From contig CACVCF010000223.1 of NCBI GenBank assembly GCA_902729415.1, forward strand, positions 124,001 through 188,000: a DNA stretch of 64,000 bases. Direction: 5' to 3'. The notes beneath the pieces are model-generated. The model made no database searches. It was given only the letters and a program-made list of their open reading frames with translations, and was not told the DNA's origin. The translations under genes and the position numbers were made by a program. Within the stretch, counting starts at the first letter, position 1; every line of letters starts with the position of its first letter. This document shows positions 15,573 through 23,279 of this stretch, in pieces. The DNA is from Terasakiella magnetica (lineage in GTDB: Bacteria > Pseudomonadota > Alphaproteobacteria > Rhodospirillales > Magnetospirillaceae).

Positions 15573-16205
15573 TCAGCGATAGATGATGTCGTCCTGGGCG
15601 GCCTTGGCGAATTCGGAGATGCCGCTCCAGACGATTTCCGAGGTTTCCAGGTCAACCATCTCGAAGATGATCTGGTTATAGCGCTGGGCCATGCCGGTCT
15701 TGGGGTCGCGGGCATCCAGCGAGGTGATACGCCCGCCCAGGCGGTAATCGCCTCCCTTGGGCGCGCGGGCGCCGGGCTGGGTGGCGTGGTCGACCACGCC
15801 TTGGCGCTTCAGCTCGCGCTCCTTGGCGACCATGTCGGCGTAATTGCGTCCGACAAAGGACATGCGGCCCTGGGCGGCGCGGTTGAGGCTGACCCTGAGG
15901 CGGTCGGTGATGGAGTTCTTGTTCAGCCGTGACGAGCTTTCGTTATGAAAGTACTCGGAATCGATAATGACGTTGGGCGCCGCCGCCGCGCTGGCCAGCC
16001 GGGGCTGGGCCAGCATGTCGCGCATCATCTGATCGGTCATGCCGATGATGTCCTGGCTTTCGATGCCCACGCCCTTGACCGGACCGCGGGTGGCGGGATC
16101 AATATAGGTGGTGGGCGAACCGACAGCGTTGTCCACCCGTTGTTGGCAGGCGGCCAAGGCCAGACCGGCGGCGGCGAGGACGGACAGACGGAACAGGCGG
16201 CGCAT
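15573..16205 (-). CDS. lpoB: LpoB-like penicillin-binding protein activator
   Basis: The 210-residue lipoprotein has a signal peptide with lipobox LALAACQQ (Cys19-20 region). Conserved LpoB features include NVIIDSEYFHNESSSRLNKN, GDYRLGGRITSLDARD and the C-terminal QIIFEMVDLETSEIVWSGI. LpoB reaches from the outer membrane through the peptidoglycan to stimulate the class A synthase PBP1b. The ATG with complement 16203-16205 is preferred over the in-frame ATG at 16220 because GGAGACAACCACG gives it a ribosome site and the signal peptide begins there. It heads the minus-strand unit lpoB, COG3014-like, YcfL-like, CsgG-like. An lpoB-ycfL pairing is also known from E. coli. Confidence 0.85.
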   Translation of the reverse strand: MRRLFRLSVLAAAGLALAACQQRVDNAVGSPTTYIDPATRGPVKGVGIESQDIIGMTDQMMRDMLAQPRLASAAAAPNVIIDSEYFHNESSSRLNKNSITDRLRVSLNRAAQGRMSFVGRNYADMVAKERELKRQGVVDHATQPGARAPKGGDYRLGGRITSLDARDPKTGMAQRYNQIIFEMVDLETSEIVWSGISEFAKAAQDDIIYR

Positions 16206-16359
16206 CGTGGTTGTCTCCATGGGGAGATTTTGGCGGTTGAAGAGAACTATCTCCCCGAATTGGGGCGATGATATGGCATTCCTGCGGCGGGCGCACCCTG
16301 CTAGAGTGCCCATGGGAAGGGAGGGTCGTGGGAGCGGCCTCCATGGATGAAGGAGCATC

Positions 16360-17700
16360 GTGCCTGTGAGTTCCACGTTGAACGTTTTGCTGGTCGAAGA
16401 TAGCCCGACACAGGCTTTGTTGACCTTGGCGGAACTGGAAAAGGTGCCGGGCGTGCAGGCAGACCATGCGGTCAGTCTGGCCTCGGCCCTGGAGTTCATT
16501 GCCAAGAATCGCTACGACGTGGTGCTGTTGGATCTGACCTTGCCGGATTCAGTGGGGGGCGAGACGGTACGCCGCTTTTGCGGCGCCGCGCCCGATCTGG
16601 CCGTGGTGGTTCTGACCAATCACGATGACGACGATCAGGCCATGCAGGCGTTGGAACGTGGCGCGCAGGACTATCTGCTGAAAGCCAGCATTGAATCCTC
16701 GGGCCTGTCGCGCACCTTCCGCTATGCCGTTCACCGCAAGCGGGCCGAAATTCAGGTGCGAGAAGCCCGTGACGAGGCGCTGGAAGCCAATCGGCAGTTG
16801 GAGCGGCGCATGCGCCAGATCAACTGTCTTTATGCTGTGTCCCAGGCATTGGAAGCTCCCGAATTGCCGCTGCAGGTGGCCCTGGACAAGGTGGTCGGCC
16901 TGATCCCCACCGCTTGGCTGATGCCCGAGACCCTTGGGGTGCGGCTGACCTGCATCAACGGTCTGATTCCTGCCGGTTTCGTTGAGACCGAGGGTTTTGT
17001 GGAAACGCCGTGGCGGCTTGAGGCCCAGGTCTTTACCGGGGCGCGTCCTGCAGGCCGGATCGAGATCTGCTGGCCCCAGCGCCACCCGCCCGAGGGCAGC
17101 GAAGCCTTTGCCAGTTCCGAGCGCGAGCTGGTCCGTGAATTGGCCCGCCGCGTCGGCCAGGCCATGGAACGGGCCTGCGTCCAGAAGGAGCTGATCCAAC
17201 TGGCCACCACCGACTTCCTGACCGAGGCTTTCAACCGCCGCCACTACATGCAGACCTCGGGGGCCGAGGTTCAGCGGGCGGTACGCTATGGTCGTCCGCT
17301 GTCGCTGCTGATGCTCGATCTCGACAATTTCAAGGATATCAACGACCGCTACGGCCATGCCGCCGGGGACGAAGTGTTGAAGGCCCTGGTGATGCTGGCG
17401 CGCGACCTGCTCCGTGATCAGGATATCGTCGGGCGCTTGGGCGGCGAGGAATTCGCCATCACCCTGCCTGAAACCGGGCTTCAGGCGGCGGTGCTGGTGG
17501 CCGAACGGCTGCGGGTCCGGTTGGCCGACCGCGATATCGCCATTCATGGGGCGCCACCCTTGCGCGTGACCACCAGCATCGGCGTGGCCGAATGCCGGTT
17601 GTCGGCGAGCGAAGGGTTGGAGGCCTGTCTGGGCCGTGCCGACGCAGCGCTCTACCGTGCCAAGGGGCAAGGGCGCAACCGGGTGGAAGCGGCGGAATAA
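16360..17700 (+). CDS. Response regulator diguanylate cyclase (REC - linker/GAF-like - GGDEF)
   Basis: The 446-residue protein has an N-terminal receiver domain (VLLVEDSPTQ; phospho-acceptor Asp in VVLLDLTLPD), a coiled-coil link, a central 130-residue GAF-like part that is weakly recognisable, and a C-terminal GGDEF domain. The GGDEF domain has an intact active-site loop RLGGEEFAITL and the conserved DLDNFKDINDRYGH, so it should make c-di-GMP when phosphorylated. The start is a GTG at 16360 with AGGAG five bases upstream. It is divergent from the lpoB unit across 154 bp and convergent with the next REC-GGDEF gene (16-bp gap). No cognate kinase is adjacent. Confidence 0.9.
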   Translation: MPVSSTLNVLLVEDSPTQALLTLAELEKVPGVQADHAVSLASALEFIAKNRYDVVLLDLTLPDSVGGETVRRFCGAAPDLAVVVLTNHDDDDQAMQALERGAQDYLLKASIESSGLSRTFRYAVHRKRAEIQVREARDEALEANRQLERRMRQINCLYAVSQALEAPELPLQVALDKVVGLIPTAWLMPETLGVRLTCINGLIPAGFVETEGFVETPWRLEAQVFTGARPAGRIEICWPQRHPPEGSEAFASSERELVRELARRVGQAMERACVQKELIQLATTDFLTEAFNRRHYMQTSGAEVQRAVRYGRPLSLLMLDLDNFKDINDRYGHAAGDEVLKALVMLARDLLRDQDIVGRLGGEEFAITLPETGLQAAVLVAERLRVRLADRDIAIHGAPPLRVTTSIGVAECRLSASEGLEACLGRADAALYRAKGQGRNRVEAAE

Positions 17701-17716
17701 ATCAAACGGCGCGCGG

Positions 17717-18667
17717 TCAGGCGAAGCGGTAGCTGCCGCCGCCCATGCGCTTGACCGTGTACATGGCGGCGTCGGCCAGACGCAGCATTTCCGCCGGTGA
17801 ATCGGTATCGTCGGGATAGACGGCGATGCCGATGCTGCACGAAGCCGGTTCCGGCATCCCCACATCCAGGGCCTTGGCGGCGATGGTGTTCTGGATCAGG
17901 AAGCAGAGTCGGGACAAGCTTTGCTTGTCGCGGACATTCTTCAAGATGGCGACAAACTCGTCGCCGCCGACGCGGGCGGCGGTATCGCTGGCGCGCAGAC
18001 TGGTAACCAGCCCGTTGGCGGCGGACTGGATCAGCTTGTCGCCCGCCTCGTGGCCCATGGTGTCGTTGATGATCTTCAGCTTGTCGAGATCCACCACCAT
18101 AACGGCGAACTTCTCATCATGGCGAAGTGCGAACCGGTGGACCTCGTCCAGGCGGTCAAAGAACAGGTGGCGGTTGGCAAGGCCGGTAAGCGGATCGTAC
18201 AGCGCCCGCTGCCGCAGGCGGATTTCCTTGTACTTGCGGTAGATGGCGTACTGGATCGCCTGATGCAGCTCCACTTCCGAGAACTTACCCTTGATGACGT
18301 AATCGTCGGCGCCGTGGCGCAGGGCTTCCAGCATGAAGTTCTGATTGTCGAAGGCGCTGACCACGATCACCGGTGTATCGATCTGCCCCAGGGTCAGGCG
18401 GCTGAGCACGTCCTTGGCGTTGCCGTCTGCCATGAGATAGTCGAGAAGGCAGATTTCATACGCCTGGGTGGTCAGCTTTTCGATGGCGGTGCGGCAATCA
18501 ACCGCGCGCTCGATGATCAGTTTGTCGCCATAAATGTTATTTAGCAAGAATTCACAAAGCGTAAAATGGACGTTTTCGTCCTCGACCACCAGAACCCGGA
18601 AAGGTGACCTGGCGCATACATCCTCGGGATCTTCAAACGGGATTGGGTCTGTTCGGCCAATCAACAT
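17717..18667 (-). CDS. Response regulator diguanylate cyclase (REC-GGDEF)
   Basis: The 316-residue protein consists of a receiver domain (VLVVEDENVHFTL; phospho-acceptor Asp in ICLLDYLMADGNA; Lys in YVIKGKF) and a GGDEF domain with DLDKLKIINDTMGH and the active loop RVGGDEFVAIL. It resembles WspR/PleD-type c-di-GMP synthases. The ATG start has its ribosome site in GGAAAGAG upstream. It lies downstream of the RND pump genes on the same strand, with a 159-bp gap that argues for its own promoter. Confidence 0.92.
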   Translation of the reverse strand: MLIGRTDPIPFEDPEDVCARSPFRVLVVEDENVHFTLCEFLLNNIYGDKLIIERAVDCRTAIEKLTTQAYEICLLDYLMADGNAKDVLSRLTLGQIDTPVIVVSAFDNQNFMLEALRHGADDYVIKGKFSEVELHQAIQYAIYRKYKEIRLRQRALYDPLTGLANRHLFFDRLDEVHRFALRHDEKFAVMVVDLDKLKIINDTMGHEAGDKLIQSAANGLVTSLRASDTAARVGGDEFVAILKNVRDKQSLSRLCFLIQNTIAAKALDVGMPEPASCSIGIAVYPDDTDSPAEMLRLADAAMYTVKRMGGGSYRFA

Positions 18668-18826
18668 GGCGGCTGCTCTTTCCCCCGTGACTGGATGCGG
18701 AAGTGTTCCATGCCACTACTCTGAGAGAGTGTAGCATTCGCAAATGGCCGCCGCTATGTGACATAAGGGGAAATACGCCATACTGATGGATGGGGCTCCG
18801 TCTGGACGGAAGTATCGGCGGCGGGG

Positions 18827-21800
18827 TTAGTGCCCCCGTGCTTCCTCGGCGGCGGCGCGGGCGGCGGCGCGGATGTGGTGCCCTGCCACCATCTTGCGGA
18901 TCGTCACATAGAAGATGGGGGTGAAGATCAGGCCAAATCCGGTGACACCCAGCATGCCGTAGAACACAGCGGTGCCCAGGCTTTGACGCATCTCGGCGCC
19001 CGCACCGGTTCCGATCACCAAGGGCAGCACGCCTAAGATGAAGGCCAGCGAGGTCATCAGAATGGGGCGCAGGCGGGTGCGGCCGGCGTGAACGGCGGCT
19101 TCGACCCGATCCATACCTTCGGTTTCGGCCTGACGGGCGAATTCCACGATCAAAATGGCATTCTTTGCCGCCAACCCGATCAGGACGATAAAGCCGATCT
19201 GAGCCAGAATATTGATGGACATGCCTCGGATGATCAGGCCTGACACTGCGGCCAGCAGACACATGGGCACGATCAGGACCACGGCGGCGGGCAGCGACCA
19301 GCTTTCGTACTGGGCCGCCAGCAGCAGGAACACGAACAAGACCGAGGCGGCGAACACCAGCAGGCCGTTATTGCCCGCCAGCAGCTCTTGCAGCGCCAAT
19401 TCGGTCCATTCGAAGCCAAAGCCGTCGGGGAGACGTTCGGCCGCCAGGATCTTCATCTGCTCCAGGGCATAACCGCTGGCATAGCCCGGCGCGGCTGAGC
19501 CTTGAATCTCTGCCGCCGGGAATAGGTTATAGCGCGGCACCCGATAGGGGCCGGTGTCATAGCGGAATGACGCCACCGCGCCCAGCGGCACCATCTGGCC
19601 CCTGTCGTTGCGGACCTTGATGTTGGCGATATCCTGGACATCATGGCGGAAGGGGGCGTCGGCCTGGGCGGTGACCCGGAAGGTCCGCCCCAGGAAGTTG
19701 AACTCGTTGACGAAGCTGGACCCAAGATAGACCTGTAACGCCTCGGACACGCGGTCGGTGGGCACGCCCAGCATCTGGGCCCGCACCCGGTCCACATCGG
19801 TATAGACGTTGGGGGTGCGGGTGTTGAACAAGGTGAAGATTCCCGACAGCCCCGGCACCTGATTGGCGGCGGCGGCCATGTCGTTGGCGACGTCTTCCAG
19901 GGCCTTGGGGCCGCGCCCACCCTTGTCTTGCAGCATCATCTTGAAGCCACCCGCGGTGCCGATGCCACGGACCGGCGGCGGCGCGATGGTGATGATGAAG
20001 GCCTCTTGCACGGCACCCAGACGCTTTCTGAGATCGGCGGTAATCACCGCCGCCGTCAGCCCTTGGGCATAGCGTTCCTCGAAAGGCTTCAGCGGGGTGA
20101 AGATGGCGGCGCCGTTGGAGGCGTTGGTAAAGGTGGCGCCGTCCAGACCGGCAAAGGCGACGGCATGGGCGACGCCGGGGGTCTCGGCCATGATCTTGGC
20201 GGCGCGCTTGACCACCTCGTCGGTGCGCGACAGCGCCGATCCCGGCGGCAACTGGATGACGGTGATGAGATAGCCCTGATCCATCTCGGGGATGAAGCCC
20301 TTGGGCGTGGCGATGAACTCCCACCCGGCGGCGCCGATCAGGCCGACATAGAGCACCAGCATCAGCCCTGCCTTGCGCACCACTGACCGGGTCAGGTTGC
20401 CGTACCCGCCCGCCAGCCGCTCGAAGCCGCGGTTGAAGCCTCGGAAGAATAAGGTAAAGGGCCGTGTCCAGGTGGTGTCGTCGTGATGGTCGTTGGGGCC
20501 GTGGCCGCGGAACAGCAGCGCGCACAAGGCGGGCGACAGGGTCAGCGACACCACCAGCGAGATCACCGTCGAGGCAGCGATGGTCACTGCGAATTGGCGG
20601 AAGAACTGGCCGGAAATACCGGGGATGAAGGCGGCGGGAATAAACACCGCGCACAGCACCAGGGCGATGGAGACCAGGGCGCTGCCCACCTCATCCATGG
20701 TCTGGTGGGCGGCGGAGCGGGAATTCATGCCGTCGCGCATGTTGCGCTCGACGTTCTCCACCACCACGATGGCGTCATCGACCACGATGCCGACCGCCAG
20801 CACCAGCCCGAACAGGGACAGGTTGTTGAGCGAATAGCCCATGGCGCCCAGCACCGCGAAGGTGCCGACCAGCGACACCGGGATGGCCGCCACCGGAATC
20901 AGCGAGGCCCGCCAAGTCTGGAGGAACAAGATCACCACCACCACCACCAGGATGACGGCCTCGAAGATGGTCTTGATGACTTCGTGGACCGATTGGGCGA
21001 TGAACTTGGTCGGGTTGTAGGCGATGGTATAGCTGACGCCGGAGGGGAAGGTCTTGGACATCTCCGCCACCTTGTCCAGTACCCGTTCGGCGGTGGCCAG
21101 GGCGTTGGAGCCGGGGCGTTGGAACACCGCCACCGGCACCGCGTTGTTGCCGTTGAGGTAGCCGTTGACGCTGTAATCTTGCGCTCCCAGCTCGATGCGG
21201 GCGATGTCTTTCAACCGCACCATGCGGCCGTCTGCATCGGCCTTGACGATAACGTCGCCGAACTGGTTGGGATCGGTCAGGCGGCCCTGGGTCTGGACAC
21301 TGAGCTGAAAGGCTCCCTGCTTGGGCACCGGCGGCTGATCGAGCACACCCGCCGCGATCTGGACGTTTTGGGCCTGCAACGCCTTGACCACTTCGCCTGC
21401 GGTCAGATTACGGGCGGCGGCTTTGTCGGGATCGATCCACACCCGCATGGCATAATCACGAGCGCCAAAGACACGGACATCGCCGACACCATCCAGGCGG
21501 GCCAAGACGTCGATCATCTGGAGGGTGGCGAAATTGGACATGTAAAGCTGGTCGCGCGACCCGTCGGGTGAGTTCAAGTGAACCACCATCAGCATGTCGG
21601 GCGAGTTCTTGGCCACGGTGATGCCGATGCGTTTGACGTCGTCGGGCAGCCGCGCGGTAGCGATGGCGACGCGGTTCTGGACCAGGACCTGGGCGGTGTC
21701 GAGATTGGTGCCGAGAGCGAAGGTCACGGTCAGCTTCAGGTTGCCGTCGCCGGTGGCCTGGCTGTTGATGTACAGCATGTTCTCGACGCCGTTGATCTGC

Positions 21801-22006
21801 TGCTCCAGCGGCGTCGCCACCGTGTCGCTCACCACCTGGGCCGAGGCACCGGGATACGAGGCGCTGACCACGATGGTTGGCGGCGCGATCTCGGGATATT
21901 GCGCCACCGGCAGGGCGAAATAGGTAATGCCGCCGATGATGGTGATCAGAATCGATACCACCGTGGCGAAAATCGGCCGATCAATGAAGAAGTGGGACAG
22001 GCGCAT
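18827..22006 (-). CDS. RND efflux transporter, inner membrane subunit (AcrB/MexB type)
   Basis: The 1,059-residue protein is a full-length hydrophobe/amphiphile efflux pump. It begins MRLSHFFIDRPIFATVVSI, carries the TM4 proton-relay aspartates in VGIVVDDAIVVVENVERNM (about residues 400-422), and has two large periplasmic loops and the C-terminal NAILIVEFA and GVLPLVIGTGAGAEMRQSLG segments. It exports drugs, dyes or solvents with a fusion protein and a TolC-like outer membrane channel. The fusion protein gene is four bases upstream; no outer membrane factor gene is in the window, so a separately encoded one is expected. Substrates cannot be predicted. Confidence 0.96.
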   Translation of the reverse strand: MRLSHFFIDRPIFATVVSILITIIGGITYFALPVAQYPEIAPPTIVVSASYPGASAQVVSDTVATPLEQQINGVENMLYINSQATGDGNLKLTVTFALGTNLDTAQVLVQNRVAIATARLPDDVKRIGITVAKNSPDMLMVVHLNSPDGSRDQLYMSNFATLQMIDVLARLDGVGDVRVFGARDYAMRVWIDPDKAAARNLTAGEVVKALQAQNVQIAAGVLDQPPVPKQGAFQLSVQTQGRLTDPNQFGDVIVKADADGRMVRLKDIARIELGAQDYSVNGYLNGNNAVPVAVFQRPGSNALATAERVLDKVAEMSKTFPSGVSYTIAYNPTKFIAQSVHEVIKTIFEAVILVVVVVILFLQTWRASLIPVAAIPVSLVGTFAVLGAMGYSLNNLSLFGLVLAVGIVVDDAIVVVENVERNMRDGMNSRSAAHQTMDEVGSALVSIALVLCAVFIPAAFIPGISGQFFRQFAVTIAASTVISLVVSLTLSPALCALLFRGHGPNDHHDDTTWTRPFTLFFRGFNRGFERLAGGYGNLTRSVVRKAGLMLVLYVGLIGAAGWEFIATPKGFIPEMDQGYLITVIQLPPGSALSRTDEVVKRAAKIMAETPGVAHAVAFAGLDGATFTNASNGAAIFTPLKPFEERYAQGLTAAVITADLRKRLGAVQEAFIITIAPPPVRGIGTAGGFKMMLQDKGGRGPKALEDVANDMAAAANQVPGLSGIFTLFNTRTPNVYTDVDRVRAQMLGVPTDRVSEALQVYLGSSFVNEFNFLGRTFRVTAQADAPFRHDVQDIANIKVRNDRGQMVPLGAVASFRYDTGPYRVPRYNLFPAAEIQGSAAPGYASGYALEQMKILAAERLPDGFGFEWTELALQELLAGNNGLLVFAASVLFVFLLLAAQYESWSLPAAVVLIVPMCLLAAVSGLIIRGMSINILAQIGFIVLIGLAAKNAILIVEFARQAETEGMDRVEAAVHAGRTRLRPILMTSLAFILGVLPLVIGTGAGAEMRQSLGTAVFYGMLGVTGFGLIFTPIFYVTIRKMVAGHHIRAAARAAAEEARGH

Positions 22007-22009
22007 GGT

Positions 22010-23206
22010 TTACTGACCCGATTCGGTCTTGATGGTCCCCGGTTGGGGGGTGACCTTGGCGCCTGGGCGCGCCCGCATCAGGCCGTTGATCACCACCTGA
22101 TCGTCGGCGGCCAAGCCGTCTTGCACCACCCTGAGACCATCCTGCAGGGGGCCGAGCTTGACCGGCTTGGGGATGACGGCGCCGTCCTTGACGGTCATCA
22201 GCAATTTGCGCGACTGGTCGGTGACGATGGCGGTATCGGGAACCATCAGCGCCTGATAGGAGCCGGAGGCGGCAAGGCGAACCTTGCCGAACGCGCCCGA
22301 GGTCAGGGAGCGGTCGGGATTGGCCAGCACCACCCGTGCCCGGATGGTTCCGGTGTTGCGGTCGATCTGGTTGTCGACGAAATCGAGCCTGCCTTCATGC
22401 GGCCAGCCGGTCTCGTTCATCAGCCGGATCACGGCCGTGTTGCCCAGCAAGGCTTGCGCGCCAGCCTGACCGGCCCTGGCCCTGCCGCTTTGCGCCAGAT
22501 AATCGGCTTCGGGCATGTCGAAGGTGAAGTAGATGGGGTCTTGTGACACGATAGTGGTCAACAAGGTGGGCGAGGGGATGTTGGGACCGCCGCTTACCAG
22601 ATTGCCGATGCTGACCTGACGCGCGCTGATCCGGCCCGAAACCGGGGCGGTGATGCGGGTGAACTGAAGGTTCAGCTCGGCATCACGCAAGGCGGCGCGG
22701 GCGGCTTCCACATTGGCTCCGGCGCCGCGGGATTCCTCGGTGCGCTGATCGAGTGTGCTTTCGGCCACAAAGTCCTTGCGGTGCAGATCCCCGGCGCGCG
22801 ACAGCTGGCGCTTGGTGAACTCTCGGGTGCCCTGCGTCTGATCCAGCTTGGCGCGGGCCGCCGCTACGGCGTTCTCGTAGGGGCGGGGATCGATCACGAA
22901 CAGCAGATCGCCCTTGGTGACCATCTGGCCGTCGGTAAAATGGATCTCGGTCAGATAGCCGCTGACGCGGGCTTTGATCTCGACGAAATCCACTGCCGCG
23001 AACTGGCCGGTATAAACGCTCCAGTCGATGACGTCGCGGGCCAGGGGGGCCGCAACGGTCACCGGGGGGGCGCCTGCGGCGGCAGGCGGGGCCGAGGAGG
23101 GGCGCGAGGTAAAGGACATCAGTCCCGCCCCCGCTCCAAGGATGACGAGACCGCCCACGAAAAGGGCTGGCAGCGAAAAAAGGGATTTGCTCGGCTTGCT
23201 CGACAT
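22010..23206 (-). CDS. RND efflux membrane fusion protein (AcrA/MexA type)
   Basis: The 398-residue periplasmic adaptor has one N-terminal membrane helix (LPALFVGGLVILGAGAGL) without a lipobox cysteine. It then shows a barrel-sandwich motif (VSGYLTEIHFTDGQMVTKGD), a coiled-coil hairpin (about residues 100-160), the second lipoyl half (PVSGRISARQVSIGNLV) and the C-terminal MP domain (VINGLMRARPGAKV). The ATG with complement 23204-23206 is preferred over the adjacent TTG codon, with GTGCAGG as ribosome site. It precedes the RND gene by four bases. A TetR-type palindrome overlaps its promoter. Confidence 0.95.
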   Translation of the reverse strand: MSSKPSKSLFSLPALFVGGLVILGAGAGLMSFTSRPSSAPPAAAGAPPVTVAAPLARDVIDWSVYTGQFAAVDFVEIKARVSGYLTEIHFTDGQMVTKGDLLFVIDPRPYENAVAAARAKLDQTQGTREFTKRQLSRAGDLHRKDFVAESTLDQRTEESRGAGANVEAARAALRDAELNLQFTRITAPVSGRISARQVSIGNLVSGGPNIPSPTLLTTIVSQDPIYFTFDMPEADYLAQSGRARAGQAGAQALLGNTAVIRLMNETGWPHEGRLDFVDNQIDRNTGTIRARVVLANPDRSLTSGAFGKVRLAASGSYQALMVPDTAIVTDQSRKLLMTVKDGAVIPKPVKLGPLQDGLRVVQDGLAADDQVVINGLMRARPGAKVTPQPGTIKTESGQ

Positions 23207-23235
23207 CAACCTGCACCGGACGAAGGCATTAGACT

Positions 23236-23275
23236 AAACCGTTCGGTTTTACACACCTGCGGCGGTACAGGTCAA
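23236..23275 (-). promoter_or_regulatory. RND pump promoter with overlapping TetR-type palindromic operator
   Basis: On the minus strand TTGACC (complement of 23270-23275) and TAAAAC (complement of 23246-23251) are separated by 18 bases. The palindrome AAACCG-TT-CGGTTT (23236-23249) covers the -10 element. This spacing and arm sequence resemble operators of AcrR/TetR-family repressors. No tetR-like gene lies in the window, so the repressor would be encoded elsewhere. Confidence 0.6.
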
Positions 23276-23279
23276 TGAA

